A DNA stretch of 64,000 bases from Bacillota bacterium (GCA_012523945.1 JAAYSO010000035.1:1-64000); one strand, 5' to 3'. Positions 41,995 through 51,557 are shown, counted from the stretch's first letter. The notes: generated by a model from the sequence alone, not told the origin. Translations and numbers: made by a program.

Positions 41995-43791
41995 ATGCAA
42001 ATATATAGAGCACATGCTTTGGTGTGCCGCGGTACGGGATGTAGCTCTCATAAGGCGGAAGAAATTTTCAATGAATTGGAAAGGCAGCTGCAAGATAAAA
42101 AGCTGACCAATGAGGTGAAAGTAGTAACAGCGGGCTGTTTAGGTCTGTGTAAAAGCGGCCCTAATCTTGTTATTTACCCTGAAGGTGCAATCTACAGCGG
42201 TTTGCAAGTGGAAGATGTGGAAGAAATCGTAACGGAACATTTATTGAAGGGCAGAATTGTCAAGCGCCTGCTATTTGGCGATACGGAAGCAGATGCAGGC
42301 ATAAAATCACTGGATGATGTGGGCTTCTTTAAACGGCAAAAACGCATTGCTCTGCGCAATTGCGGTGTAATCAACCCGGAAAGCATTGACGAATATCTGG
42401 CCTTTGACGGTTATAAAGCTTTGACTAAAGTCTTGACGGAAATGGAGCCGGCTGAAGTTATAGATGTTCTAAAAAAATCACAGCTGCGCGGGCGTGGTGG
42501 TGCAGGTTTTCCCACCGGCACCAAATGGGAATTTGCCGCCAAAGCTGAATCCAAGCAGAAATATGTTTGCTGTAACGCTGATGAAGGCGACCCGGGCGCC
42601 TTTATGGACAGAAGTATTCTTGAGGGGGATCCGCATTCATTAGTAGAAGCCATGGCCATTGCCGGTTATGCAGTTGGTGCGGATAAAGGGTTTATTTATA
42701 TCCGGGCTGAATACCCAATTGCCGTTAAACGGTTACGTCTTGCCATTGAACAGGCCAAGGAATACGGTCTTTTGGGGGAAAACATTTTAAATACCGGTTT
42801 TAATTTTGATCTGGAAATCAGATTAGGTGCCGGTGCCTTTGTCTGCGGTGAAGAAACCGCGCTTTTGACATCCATTGAAGGCAAACGGGGCGAACCGAGG
42901 CCCAGGCCGCCCTTCCCCGCCGTCAAAGGACTTTGGGGTCAGCCCACATTATTAAATAATGTGGAGACTTATGCTAATGTGCCGCCGATTATTCTCAACG
43001 GTCCCGACTGGTTTACGCAGATTGGCACGGAAAGAAGTAAAGGTACGAAAGTTTTTGCCGTGGGTGGTAATATCAATAACACCGGTTTGGTGGAAATCCC
43101 CATGGGCACAACTTTACGCGAAGTCATTTATGAAATTGGCGGCGGAATTCCTAACGGCAAGGAATTTAAAGCGGCGCAAACAGGCGGGCCTTCCGGCGGC
43201 TGCATTCCTGCCAGCCATATTGACACACCTATTGATTACGACACATTAGTTGAGCTGGGGGCCATGATGGGATCCGGCGGCTTGATTATCATGGACGAAG
43301 ATACATGTATGGTAGACATTGCTCGCTTCTTTTTGGAGTTTACCGTCGATGAATCATGTGGTAAGTGTCCGCCCTGCCGTATTGGTACAAAACGGATGTT
43401 GGAAATTTTGAGTAGAATCACAGAAGGCAGAGGCGAGGAGGGCGACATTGAAAAACTGGAAACCCTGGCGAAAAATATTAAAGCTGCCGCTTTATGTGGC
43501 CTGGGTCAGACTGCACCTAATCCGGTTTTAAGTACATTAAGATATTTCAGAGATGAGTACGAAGCACACGTCAGAGATAAGAAATGTCCTGCCGGTGCTT
43601 GCAAATCACTCCTGGATTATGTTATAGATGCGGAAATCTGTAAGAGCTGCGGCATTTGTGCCAAGAATTGTCCTGTTGACGCCATTGAAGGCGAGAAAAA
43701 GAAAGGACCCTTTGTAATTATACAGGAAAAATGTATTAAATGCGGTACCTGTGTGGAAAAATGCCCATTTGACGCAATAAGCGCAAGCTAG
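41995..43791 (+). CDS. hydB: Bifurcating hydrogenase flavoprotein subunit (HydB/NuoF-like)
   Basis: FMN- and NAD-binding subunit where flavin-based electron bifurcation is thought to occur. The 598-aa protein has, in order, an N-terminal 2Fe-2S thioredoxin-like domain (CRGTGCSSH, TAGCLGLCKSGP), the NuoF core (RGRGGAGFPTGTKW, CNADEGDPGAF), an SLBB segment and the NuoF 4Fe-4S motif CGKCPPCRIGT. Two C-terminal ferredoxin motifs (CKSCGICAKNCP, CIKCGTCVEKCP) follow. GGGAGG lies eight bases before the ATG. Confidence 0.97.
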   Translation: MQIYRAHALVCRGTGCSSHKAEEIFNELERQLQDKKLTNEVKVVTAGCLGLCKSGPNLVIYPEGAIYSGLQVEDVEEIVTEHLLKGRIVKRLLFGDTEADAGIKSLDDVGFFKRQKRIALRNCGVINPESIDEYLAFDGYKALTKVLTEMEPAEVIDVLKKSQLRGRGGAGFPTGTKWEFAAKAESKQKYVCCNADEGDPGAFMDRSILEGDPHSLVEAMAIAGYAVGADKGFIYIRAEYPIAVKRLRLAIEQAKEYGLLGENILNTGFNFDLEIRLGAGAFVCGEETALLTSIEGKRGEPRPRPPFPAVKGLWGQPTLLNNVETYANVPPIILNGPDWFTQIGTERSKGTKVFAVGGNINNTGLVEIPMGTTLREVIYEIGGGIPNGKEFKAAQTGGPSGGCIPASHIDTPIDYDTLVELGAMMGSGGLIIMDEDTCMVDIARFFLEFTVDESCGKCPPCRIGTKRMLEILSRITEGRGEEGDIEKLETLAKNIKAAALCGLGQTAPNPVLSTLRYFRDEYEAHVRDKKCPAGACKSLLDYVIDAEICKSCGICAKNCPVDAIEGEKKKGPFVIIQEKCIKCGTCVEKCPFDAISAS

Positions 43792-43809
43792 GAAAGGAGC
43801 GAGCAGAAT

Positions 43810-45558
43810 ATGGAAATGGTGACACTAACTATTGATAATAAAAAAGTGCGAGTGCCAAAAGGTTACACCGTCCTGCAAGCGGCAAGGGAAGCCAAGATCG
43901 AAATTCCCACCTTATGTTTTTTGAAGGATATAAATGAAATTGGTGCTTGCCGCATGTGTCTTGTGGAAATTAAAGGAGCCAAAAAGCTGGAAACAGCTTG
44001 TGTTTACCCTGTCTCCGAGGGGATGGAAGTATATACTCAAACCCCTCAAGTACGGGAAGCCAGAAAAGTAACGTTGGAGCTGATCTTATCAAATCATGAT
44101 CGCAGTTGCTTAACCTGTGTACGCAGCGGAAATTGTGAATTACAAAAACTGGCTGAACAGCTGCAAATTGAAGAATTACCTTATGAAGGTGAAACGCATA
44201 AACGGCCTTTAGATAATTTCTCACCTTCTATAATCCGTGATCCCAACAAATGTATTCTCTGCCGCCGCTGTGTCAGTATGTGTAAAGAAGTGCAAACTGT
44301 TGCCGTCATTGACGTCATTGAGCGCGGCTTTGATACCATCATCTCACCCATCTACGAAAAATCATTAAATGAAGTGCCTTGTGTCAATTGCGGGCAATGT
44401 ATTACGGTATGTCCCGTGGGCGCTTTGCGGGAAAAGAATGATACGGAAAAAGTCTGGGACGCTTTGGCCGCTGAGGATTTACACGTCATTGCCGTAACTG
44501 CACCGGCCATCCGGGCGGCTTTAGGGGAAGAATTCGGTTTCCCCATGGGTACGCCGGTTACCAGCAATATGATTACGGCATTGCATAATTTAGGCTTTGA
44601 TAAAGTCTTTGACGTTGATACGGCAGCGGATCTGACCATTATGGAGGAAGGAACGGAACTGCTTAACCGGATTAAAGAAGGTGGTAAACTGCCGCTCATA
44701 ACTTCCTGCAGTCCCGGCTGGATCAAATTCTGTGAACATAATTTCCCGGAATTTTTAGACAATCTTTCCACCTGCAAATCGCCGCAGCAAATGTTCGGGG
44801 CAGTGTTGAAAACTGTGTATGCAGAAAGAATGGGTATTGATCCGGCGAAAATTTTTGTTGTTTCTATTATGCCTTGTACAGCGAAAAAGTTCGAAGCTAA
44901 ACGTCCTGAAATGACATCCAGCGGCTACCCTGATATTGACGTCGTCTTAACCACCAGGGAGCTGGCACGCATGATTAAAGAAGCAGGCATTGATTTTAAT
45001 GAGACTACCAGGCAGCATTTTGACGATCCCATGGGCGATGCCTCCGGCGCCGGTGTGATTTTCGGAGCCACAGGCGGCGTCATGGAAGCCGCTTTACGGA
45101 CAGTGGCGGAAGTTATAACCGGACAGCCCTTGTCCTCACTTGATTTTACTGAAGTGCGGGGCGTTGAAGGCATAAAAGAGGCAACAGTGGATGTGGGAGA
45201 AATGGAAATTAAAGCGGCTGTTGCCCACGGTCTTGGCAATGCCAGAAAATTGCTGGAGCGTGTCAAATCCGGGGAAGCCAAATACCATTTCATTGAAATT
45301 ATGGCCTGTCCCGGAGGCTGCGTGGCCGGAGGAGGACAGCCGATCCAGCCGTCACAAGTACGCAGTTGGATTGATATCAGAAGTGAGCGGGCAAATGCTC
45401 TTTACAAAGAGGATAAAAAATTACCCATCCGCAAATCTCATGAAAACCCAACGGTACAGAGACTGTATGATATTTATTTCAGCAGTCCCGGTAGTCCCAA
45501 AGCTCACGAGCTTTTGCATACCCATTACACGCCCCGGGAGAATTACCCCGAAGAATAA
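43810..45558 (+). CDS. hydA: Bifurcating [FeFe]-hydrogenase catalytic subunit
   Basis: Reduces protons using ferredoxin and NADH together, or runs in reverse. The 582-aa protein has a 2Fe-2S domain (TLCFLKDINEIGACRMC), a His-ligated 4Fe-4S motif (HDRSCLTCVRSGNCEL), two ferredoxin motifs and the H-cluster motifs TSCSPGW, MPCTAKK and MACPGGCVAGGG. A C-terminal SSU-type tail ends the protein. All H-cluster cysteines are present. It is the last gene of the locus, 18 bases after hydB, and a strong terminator follows. Confidence 0.98.
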   Translation: MEMVTLTIDNKKVRVPKGYTVLQAAREAKIEIPTLCFLKDINEIGACRMCLVEIKGAKKLETACVYPVSEGMEVYTQTPQVREARKVTLELILSNHDRSCLTCVRSGNCELQKLAEQLQIEELPYEGETHKRPLDNFSPSIIRDPNKCILCRRCVSMCKEVQTVAVIDVIERGFDTIISPIYEKSLNEVPCVNCGQCITVCPVGALREKNDTEKVWDALAAEDLHVIAVTAPAIRAALGEEFGFPMGTPVTSNMITALHNLGFDKVFDVDTAADLTIMEEGTELLNRIKEGGKLPLITSCSPGWIKFCEHNFPEFLDNLSTCKSPQQMFGAVLKTVYAERMGIDPAKIFVVSIMPCTAKKFEAKRPEMTSSGYPDIDVVLTTRELARMIKEAGIDFNETTRQHFDDPMGDASGAGVIFGATGGVMEAALRTVAEVITGQPLSSLDFTEVRGVEGIKEATVDVGEMEIKAAVAHGLGNARKLLERVKSGEAKYHFIEIMACPGGCVAGGGQPIQPSQVRSWIDIRSERANALYKEDKKLPIRKSHENPTVQRLYDIYFSSPGSPKAHELLHTHYTPRENYPEE

Positions 45559-45565
45559 TAAAGAT

Positions 45566-45601
45566 AAAGGCTTGTGTACGCGAAGGTGTACACAAGCCTT
45601 T
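45566..45601 (+). terminator. Terminator of the hydrogenase operon
   Basis: AAAGGCTTGTGTAC and GTACACAAGCCTTT form a perfect 14-bp stem with an eight-base loop. Confidence 0.9.
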
Positions 45602-45626
45602 ATTATTGAGAGTTGGACCGGGACTA

Positions 45627-45794
45627 TTATAGCCCTAAAGCAGCTAAAGCATGCTGCCTTTCCTTAAGACTTAAATAATTTTTTATTAAAGCATGAAACC
45701 AAGACTTACAATCAAAATCCGGGCAGTGTCTGGCCATGGTTTTGGCAAAGTCATCCAATAACAGGCGTATATTTTTCGCCTTTTTGCCAAACAA
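45627..45794 (-). CDS. Small hypothetical protein, 55 aa
   Basis: I do not recognise this product. Translation from a TTG, with GGAGAG seven bases upstream, gives a 55-residue basic, helix-prone protein. It begins MFGKKAKNIRLLLDD and ends LSLKERQHALAALGL, with CPDFDC in the middle. An upstream in-frame stop (TGA) fixes the limit of the frame. It is convergent to the hydrogenase operon and alone on the minus strand. It could be a real small gene, a degenerate remnant, or chance; the ribosome binding site favours the first. Confidence 0.45.
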   Translation of the reverse strand: MFGKKAKNIRLLLDDFAKTMARHCPDFDCKSWFHALIKNYLSLKERQHALAALGL

Positions 45795-46085
45795 TATAAT
45801 TCTCTCCAGTCAAAGTATTGATTATTTTATATATATGCTGCAATACTGTTTGCAGTTACATTTTTGTACTCAACAACCACAACAAGGAAGATTGTAAAAA
45901 CGCCAAATTATATTTTTAAAAGATTAAAGCAGGCATCTCGATTTATAAGGGGGAGCCTGCTTTACTTATCCTGATAATTTTCGCCTGAATAATTTGCTCT
46001 TGTTTTCATTCTCGCTTAGCCTAAATTTTGGTATTATCTCAGGTAAGGTTTAGGTAATATGCTTGTTTTTTGCGCTATAAAACAC
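45795..46085. other. Noncoding region upstream of thiL
   Basis: No further gene seen. It contains a stem AAAGCAGGC/GCCTGCTTT (45926-45963) without a clear T-run on the plus strand. Confidence 0.4.
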
Positions 46086-46091
46086 TATAAT
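46063..46091 (+). promoter_or_regulatory. Promoter of thiL-tsaEBD genes
   Basis: TTGTTT (46063-46068), a 17-base spacer and TATAAT (46086-46091), 21 bases before the thiL start. Confidence 0.65.
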
Positions 46092-46111
46092 GAGGAAATA
46101 GGTGGTAAAGC

Positions 46112-47113
46112 ATGAAAATCGGGAAAATCGGCGAGCGAGCCTTAATAAACGAAATTGCCGCCCTGGTGGCAAAAACGGCAGATAAACAAAGTCTGGGCAT
46201 CGGGGATGATGCTGCATTGACAAAGGTAAGCACGGACTGCTGGCTGGTCACCAGTAAAGACATGCTGGTGCAGGGAGTCCATTTTTTACTGCCGGAAATC
46301 ACGGCACAAGATTTGGGATATAAAGCATTGGCTGTGAATTTAAGTGATCTTGCCGCCATGGGGGCCAAACCACGGCATGCTTATGTGGCTTTGGCTCTGC
46401 CGCCGGAAACGGAAACTGAATTTGTGTTGTCATTTTACCAGGGCATGCTGGAACTGGCAGAACCTTTTAGCGTCTCAATCAGCGGTGGCGATCTTGTTGC
46501 TTCCCCGGGGCCGGTAATTGTCAGTATTACCGTGCAGGGAGAGGTGCCTTCTAAGCAGGCTCTTTTACGCAGCGGTGCTTCTGCCGGAGATATTATTTGC
46601 ACCACGGGACCTCTGGGTGCTTCAGCGGCAGGCTTGCTCTTATTAACTCACAAGATTGATTGCCCGCCGGCTGTACGGGCGGCGGCCCTGCAGGCTCACC
46701 ACCGTCCCGAACCCCGTATAAAAGAAGCTATCTGGCTGGCAGAAAGCGGTGTAGTCACTTCTGCCATTGATCTTTCTGACGGTTTGTTAAAAGATATCCG
46801 GGAAATTTTGGAGCACAGCAGATGTGGCGCCTTGCTGGAGGCGGAAAAAATTCCTCTGCATCCGGCGGCGGCAGAAGTTGGCGCTGCTATGGGTAAACCG
46901 GCTTTAGAGCTGGCTTTAAACGGCGGAGAAGATTATGAATTATTATGTACAGTCAGGGCAGCCGATTTTTTAGAGCTGGCCAAAGCGTATGAAGCCCGTT
47001 TTTCGCAGCCGCTTTATGCCCTGGGCCGCATCAGTGCAGAAAGTGAGCTGAAAATGATTACAAAAGAAGGAAAAGGGGAAAAAATAGAGTTTACAGGTTT
47101 TCAGCATTTTTAA
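46112..47113 (+). CDS. thiL: Thiamine-monophosphate kinase
   Basis: Phosphorylates thiamine phosphate to the active diphosphate, completing the route that includes thiE at 4.5 kb. The 333-aa protein opens with GERALINEIA and shows GIGDDAA, the metal motif TSKDMLVQGVHF, NLSDLAAMGAKP, ISGGDLV and AIDLSDGLLKDI. AGGTGG precedes the ATG. It is the first gene of a run that continues with tsaE, as in many Firmicutes. Confidence 0.96.
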   Translation: MKIGKIGERALINEIAALVAKTADKQSLGIGDDAALTKVSTDCWLVTSKDMLVQGVHFLLPEITAQDLGYKALAVNLSDLAAMGAKPRHAYVALALPPETETEFVLSFYQGMLELAEPFSVSISGGDLVASPGPVIVSITVQGEVPSKQALLRSGASAGDIICTTGPLGASAAGLLLLTHKIDCPPAVRAAALQAHHRPEPRIKEAIWLAESGVVTSAIDLSDGLLKDIREILEHSRCGALLEAEKIPLHPAAAEVGAAMGKPALELALNGGEDYELLCTVRAADFLELAKAYEARFSQPLYALGRISAESELKMITKEGKGEKIEFTGFQHF

Positions 47114-47125
47114 AGGTGAAGATTT

Positions 47126-47584
47126 ATGGAAAAGATAATCATAACATACAGTGAAGAAGAAACCGAGGTGCTGGGTAAGGAACTGGGAGAATTACTTTTT
47201 CCCGGAGCCATTGTTTTAGTCAATGGCGGTCTGGGTGCCGGCAAAACCGTCTTTGCCCGGGGCGTAGCCCGGGGTTTACACGTTTCTGCTCCCATCACCA
47301 GTCCAACTTTTACGCTTTTACATGTCTATCAGGGCAATATTCCTTTTTATCATTTTGATTTATACCGGCTTGATAATGTGGAAGAGCTTTATGAAATTGG
47401 TGTTGAAGAATATATGACGGGAGACGGCGTCTGCTTTTTTGAGTGGGCGGAAAAATTTCCCGACTTTTTTGAAGAGGAGAGTTTACAGGTAACAATTACA
47501 TCGGAGGGCCCCACGAAGCGCCGTTTTACCTTTTCCGCCAACAGTGAAAACTATCTGAAAGTTATCCGGGCATTAGGGAGATGA
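47126..47584 (+). CDS. tsaE: tRNA t6A synthesis ATPase TsaE
   Basis: ATPase that resets the TsaB-TsaD complex in threonylcarbamoyladenosine (t6A37) formation. The 152-aa protein has Walker A GGLGAGKTVFARG, SPTFTLLHVY and YHFDLYRL with the essential acidic residues. It starts 13 bases after thiL and ends six bases before tsaB. Confidence 0.95.
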   Translation: MEKIIITYSEEETEVLGKELGELLFPGAIVLVNGGLGAGKTVFARGVARGLHVSAPITSPTFTLLHVYQGNIPFYHFDLYRLDNVEELYEIGVEEYMTGDGVCFFEWAEKFPDFFEEESLQVTITSEGPTKRRFTFSANSENYLKVIRALGR

Positions 47585-47590
47585 AAACCT

Positions 47591-48304
47591 TTGTACATTT
47601 TGGGCATAGATACGGCTACGCTGGTCTGTAGTGTGGCCTTGGTGACAGAAGAAAAATTAGTGGCTGAATATACTTTACAGGTAAGAAAAACACATTCGGA
47701 AAGACTCCTGCCGCTTATTGCCTCCGTTCTGGAAGGAGCAGGCATCAAGCCTCAAGAGCTGGACGGAATCGCCGTAGCGGCCGGTCCCGGTTCCTTTACC
47801 GGGCTGCGTATTGGTGTGGTAACGGCTAAAGCACTGGGGCAAGCTTTGGAACTGCCGCTTTGCGGTATTTCCACCCTGGAGGCTTTGGCGGCTCAACACC
47901 CACTGTTTAATGGGCTTATTTGCCCCATGCTTGATGCCAGGAGAGGACAGGTTTATAATGCCTTGTTTTTTGGCGGCAGCGGCATACAAAGAGAAACAGA
48001 TGACCGTGCCGTTACTTTATCCGACTTACTGGCAGAGCTTTTCGAACGTCAGGAACCTGTTTTGTTTGTAGGAGATGCAGTTAAGCTGCACAGACAAACA
48101 CTCATAGACGCTTTGGGAGCAAGGGCTTGCTTTGCCCCTGAAGAGTCAGCCGTTTGCCGCGCCGCTACAGTTGCGCGGTTAGGACTGTTGGAGCTACAGG
48201 CGGCCAAGGGGCAAACATGGCAGGATTTGGTTCCTCACTACATCCGTCGTGCCGGTGCAGAAAGAAAATTTCAGGCCACAGGGGATTCTGGGGGTAGAAA
48301 GTAA
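47591..48304 (+). CDS. tsaB: t6A synthesis protein TsaB
   Basis: Inactive ASKHA-fold partner of TsaD in t6A37 synthesis. The 237-aa protein begins MYILGIDTATLVCSVALV and has the family helix HSERLLPLI and AVAAGPGSFTGLRIGV. The start is TTG, about ten bases after GGGAG; an ATG ten bases upstream is out of frame. Its stop overlaps the rimI start by one base. Confidence 0.95.
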   Translation: MYILGIDTATLVCSVALVTEEKLVAEYTLQVRKTHSERLLPLIASVLEGAGIKPQELDGIAVAAGPGSFTGLRIGVVTAKALGQALELPLCGISTLEALAAQHPLFNGLICPMLDARRGQVYNALFFGGSGIQRETDDRAVTLSDLLAELFERQEPVLFVGDAVKLHRQTLIDALGARACFAPEESAVCRAATVARLGLLELQAAKGQTWQDLVPHYIRRAGAERKFQATGDSGGRK

Positions 48305-48762
48305 TGTCCATTACCATAGAACCAATGAAATTTTGTCATGTTGATGAAGTCAGTGAAATTGAAAAAGCTGTCTATCCGACACCATGGACAAAATTTGCGT
48401 TTATAAATGAAATTATTGATAATGGTTTTGCTTACTACTATGTTGCCCTTAACGACAAAAAAGTAGTGGGTTATGCCGGTATCTGGGTGGTTTTGGACGA
48501 GGCGCATATTACCACCCTGGCTGTCAGTCCGCAGTGGCAGGGGAAAGGGATTGGCAAAACTTTGCTACAGCATGTAATCAATGAGGCGGACAGTAAAGGG
48601 GCCGTCCGCATGACACTGGAGGTTCGTGTCAGTAACAGCAAAGCACAGGAACTTTATAAAAAGTTTGGTTTTGTGGCCTGTGGCAGGCGGCCCAATTATT
48701 ATCATGATGAAGATGCTTTAATTATGTGGCTGGAAAAACTGCCGGTCAGTAAGTTGATTTAA
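48304..48762 (+). CDS. rimI: Ribosomal protein S18 alanine N-acetyltransferase-like GNAT protein
   Basis: GNAT acetyltransferase of 152 aa. The acetyl-CoA loop AVSPQWQGKGIGKTLL and the end GFVACGRRPNYYHDEDALIM match RimI. The place between tsaB and tsaD is the usual one. In the family the substrate is the N-terminus of S18; other N-termini are possible. Confidence 0.93.
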   Translation: MSITIEPMKFCHVDEVSEIEKAVYPTPWTKFAFINEIIDNGFAYYYVALNDKKVVGYAGIWVVLDEAHITTLAVSPQWQGKGIGKTLLQHVINEADSKGAVRMTLEVRVSNSKAQELYKKFGFVACGRRPNYYHDEDALIMWLEKLPVSKLI

Positions 48763-48799
48763 AAATTAAAAGTATGATTGGAGACAGGAGAAACTAGCA

Positions 48800-49819
48800 A
48801 TGACAGATTTGATTTTAGGAGTGGAAACATCTTGTGATGAAACGGCTGCCGCAGTGGTGGCCGGCGGGAAGAAAATTTGCAGCAATATTATTGCTTCACA
48901 AATAGATATACACGAGAAATTCGGCGGGGTAGTGCCGGAAATTGCCAGCCGCAAACATCTGGAGGCCGTCAATTTTATTATTGCCCAGGCACTGGCTGAG
49001 GCAGGTTGTACTTTTCAGGATTTGGCTGCCATTGCCGTCACACATGGTCCCGGGCTGGTGGGTGCCTTGCTGGTCGGTGTGAACACGGCTAAAACACTGG
49101 CTTATGCTTTAGGGAAGCCTTTGGTAGCCGTCAATCATGTGCTTGCCCATGTGGCAGCCAACTACCTGGTTCACGACATTGATTTTCCTGCAGTCTGTCT
49201 TGTGGTTTCCGGCGGGCATACCAGCCTGTTATATCTTCAAGCACGCGGTGAAGCGGAATTTTTAGGCGCAACCCGGGATGATGCCGCCGGTGAAGCCTTT
49301 GATAAAATTGCCCGTGTTTTGCAGTTAGGCTATCCCGGAGGACCTGTTATTGATAAAATTGCCAGAGAAGGAAACCCGGACGCTTTTCCTTTTCCCAGGG
49401 CTTTTAGTGGCCAGGATGACGTTTTTGAATTTTCCTTTTCCGGTCTCAAATCAGCAGTTATTAATACCATCCATAACCTGCAGCAAAAGGGGAAAACAGT
49501 ACCGGTAGCCGATGTGGCAGCCGGCTTTCAGGCGGCAGTAGTAGATATATTGGTGGAAAAGACATGTTTGGCCGCCAAAGTTAAAGGGACAAAAAATGTG
49601 CTTTTGGCCGGCGGCGTAGCTGCCAACAGCAGGCTGCGTGTCGCTTTAGAAGAGGCATTGGCAAAAGAAGAGCGTAAACTTTTCTTGCCTCCTCCGGCAC
49701 TTTGTACTGATAATGCTGCCATGGTGGCAGCTGCCGGTTGGGATCTTTATCAGAGACAGGAATTTGCAGGACTCGACTTAAACGCTGTTCCCGTTTTAGA
49801 CATAGGCAGTCAAAAATAA
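48800..49819 (+). CDS. tsaD: tRNA N6-adenosine threonylcarbamoyltransferase
   Basis: Transfers threonylcarbamoyl to A37 of ANN-decoding tRNAs. The 339-aa protein has GVETSCDETAAAVV, the iron-binding HVLAHVAANY with His spaced by four, VSGGHTSLLY and GGVAANSRLR. With TsaB and TsaE it makes a full set except TsaC, which lies elsewhere. Confidence 0.97.
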   Translation: MTDLILGVETSCDETAAAVVAGGKKICSNIIASQIDIHEKFGGVVPEIASRKHLEAVNFIIAQALAEAGCTFQDLAAIAVTHGPGLVGALLVGVNTAKTLAYALGKPLVAVNHVLAHVAANYLVHDIDFPAVCLVVSGGHTSLLYLQARGEAEFLGATRDDAAGEAFDKIARVLQLGYPGGPVIDKIAREGNPDAFPFPRAFSGQDDVFEFSFSGLKSAVINTIHNLQQKGKTVPVADVAAGFQAAVVDILVEKTCLAAKVKGTKNVLLAGGVAANSRLRVALEEALAKEERKLFLPPPALCTDNAAMVAAAGWDLYQRQEFAGLDLNAVPVLDIGSQK

Positions 49820-49865
49820 TGCTTTTTTTTATTTTTCAGTAGACTTATTTATTATGGTAACAACT

Positions 49866-49958
49866 TGTGGATACTGTGGATACTTTCCGAGAACCCGTCT
49901 ATTAAGCGGTTATTTCTGTGGATAAGTTTGTGGATACTGTGGATTACTTTGTGGATAT
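49866..49958 (+). repeat. Cluster of six DnaA-box-like 9-mers
   Basis: TGTGGATAC starts at 49866, 49875 and 49929, TGTGGATAA at 49917, TGTGGATTA at 49938 and TGTGGATAT at 49950. All read in the same direction (consensus TGTGGATAA, the complement of TTATCCACA). Spacings are 9, 42, 12, 9 and 12 bases. Confidence 0.75.
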
Positions 49959-50177
49959 CTTGTTAGTAGAATAAACAAATTGCTGTCCAAATAGGCGTCT
50001 TTCTGTAAAACGGTAGCTTTACATAATCATGTTGCATAAAATCCAGCACCTATTTTCGACAGCAGGAAAAGTAAAGGTTTGTCACAATTAGTCAGTTGAA
50101 TTTGTCGATCTATTCAGTTCAAAACAGAGATTTTTGTCATAGAATAGAAAGGAAGCTGAAGGAAAAGAGGGGTTATT
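49959..50177. other. Noncoding region between the DnaA boxes and murC
   Basis: AT-rich DNA without a gene. It has TTCGACA (50055-50061) and TTTGTCGAT (50101-50109), both close to Spo0A-box sequences. The murC promoter was not placed. Confidence 0.4.
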
Positions 50178-51557
50178 TTGCTTACCGGAATTAAACATGT
50201 CCATTTTGTCGGTATCGGCGGGTACGGGATGAGTGCTCTGGCTCTGGCCCTTTTGTCTTTAGGGTATCAGGTTAGCGGATCAGATCAAAAGGAAAGTGCC
50301 ATCACAAAAGAATTGTGTCGCCGGGGGGCTTTAGTTTACCTTGGTCATAAAGCGGAAAATCTGGGTAAAGCAGATTTACTCGTCTATTCGACGGCAATCC
50401 CCGCCGATAATGTGGAATTAAAGGCAGCCAAAGCCAAAGGAATTCCTCTTTGGCATCGTTCAGAATTGCTGGCTTGTTTTATTAACAGGCGTTTTGGCAT
50501 AGCTGTCGCCGGCGCCCACGGAAAAACGACTACCACTTCCATGGTAGCATCAGTGTTAACGCAGGGCGGACTGGATCCCACCGCCTTTATCGGCGGTATT
50601 TTTACCGAATTTGGCGGTAATGCCCGTATCGGCAAATCAGATATAGTTATTGCCGAGGCCGATGAAAGTGACAATAGTTTTTTGCGCTACCGGCCGCAGA
50701 TGGCTGTAGTGACTAATATTGAAGCCGACCATCTGGAGCATTACCATGGTGATTTTAATTTGTTACTTCAGGCCTATGAGGCTTTTTTGGCTAATGTTGT
50801 TGCTGGCGGCACTGCTGTTTTGTACGAGGAAGATCAGTATCTAAAGACAATGCGCCCAAAACATTTAAAAAAGATTGTAACGTTTGGGCTACAGTCCGGC
50901 CATTGGCGTGCCATTGGGGTGGAAGCGAAAGGCTGGGGAAGCCGTTTTCAGGTGGTGGGTCCGCATAAACAGCAAGCTCTTATTACGCTGCAAGTCCCCG
51001 GAAGATATAATGTTTTAAACGCACTGGCTGCAGTGGCGGTGGCCCGGGAATTAAATGTTGATTTTGCCCATATCCAAGCCGGGCTGGAACAATTTCGCGG
51101 TGCAGAGCGCCGTTTTCAGTTCCTTTATGATAATGGGGACTTTATCGTTGTTGATGATTATGCCCACCATCCCACAGAAATACGGGCAACTTTGCAGGCT
51201 GCACGTACCGGCACCGGCAAGCGTATTATTGTTGTTTTCCAGCCTCATCGCTACAGTCGCACTAAATGGTTTTTTGATGAGTTTGCCACGGCTTTTACGC
51301 AAGCAGATCAGGTTATTTTGCATAAAATCTATGCAGCCGGCGAAGCGCCTCTGGCTGATGTAAGTATTGACAGCCTGGCGGAAAAAATCAGACAAAACGG
51401 CACCAATGTAAAACAGATAAACGATGCAGAAGAAATTAGTCAGCACATCCTCAGTGAATTACAGCCGGGTGATCTGATTATTACCATGGGAGCGGGAGAT
51501 GTGACGGATATTGGCCATACACTGGCACAAAAACTGGAGGAAAAGTATGGTTGCTGA
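50178..51557 (+). CDS. murC: UDP-N-acetylmuramate--L-alanine ligase
   Basis: Adds L-Ala to UDP-MurNAc, the first peptide step of murein synthesis. The 459-aa protein has HFVGIGGYGMSALA, the ATP loop AGAHGKTTTTS, EADESDNSFLRY and DDYAHHPTEI. It stands apart from any mur/dcw cluster, behind a long noncoding region with DnaA-box-like repeats. Its end overlaps the next gene by 11 bases. Confidence 0.95.
   Translation: MLTGIKHVHFVGIGGYGMSALALALLSLGYQVSGSDQKESAITKELCRRGALVYLGHKAENLGKADLLVYSTAIPADNVELKAAKAKGIPLWHRSELLACFINRRFGIAVAGAHGKTTTTSMVASVLTQGGLDPTAFIGGIFTEFGGNARIGKSDIVIAEADESDNSFLRYRPQMAVVTNIEADHLEHYHGDFNLLLQAYEAFLANVVAGGTAVLYEEDQYLKTMRPKHLKKIVTFGLQSGHWRAIGVEAKGWGSRFQVVGPHKQQALITLQVPGRYNVLNALAAVAVARELNVDFAHIQAGLEQFRGAERRFQFLYDNGDFIVVDDYAHHPTEIRATLQAARTGTGKRIIVVFQPHRYSRTKWFFDEFATAFTQADQVILHKIYAAGEAPLADVSIDSLAEKIRQNGTNVKQINDAEEISQHILSELQPGDLIITMGAGDVTDIGHTLAQKLEEKYGC

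Noticed and set aside
43810-45558. TSCSPGW in HydA instead of TSCCPGW
   Set aside because: This variant is common in electron-bifurcating HydA proteins, so it is not an anomaly.
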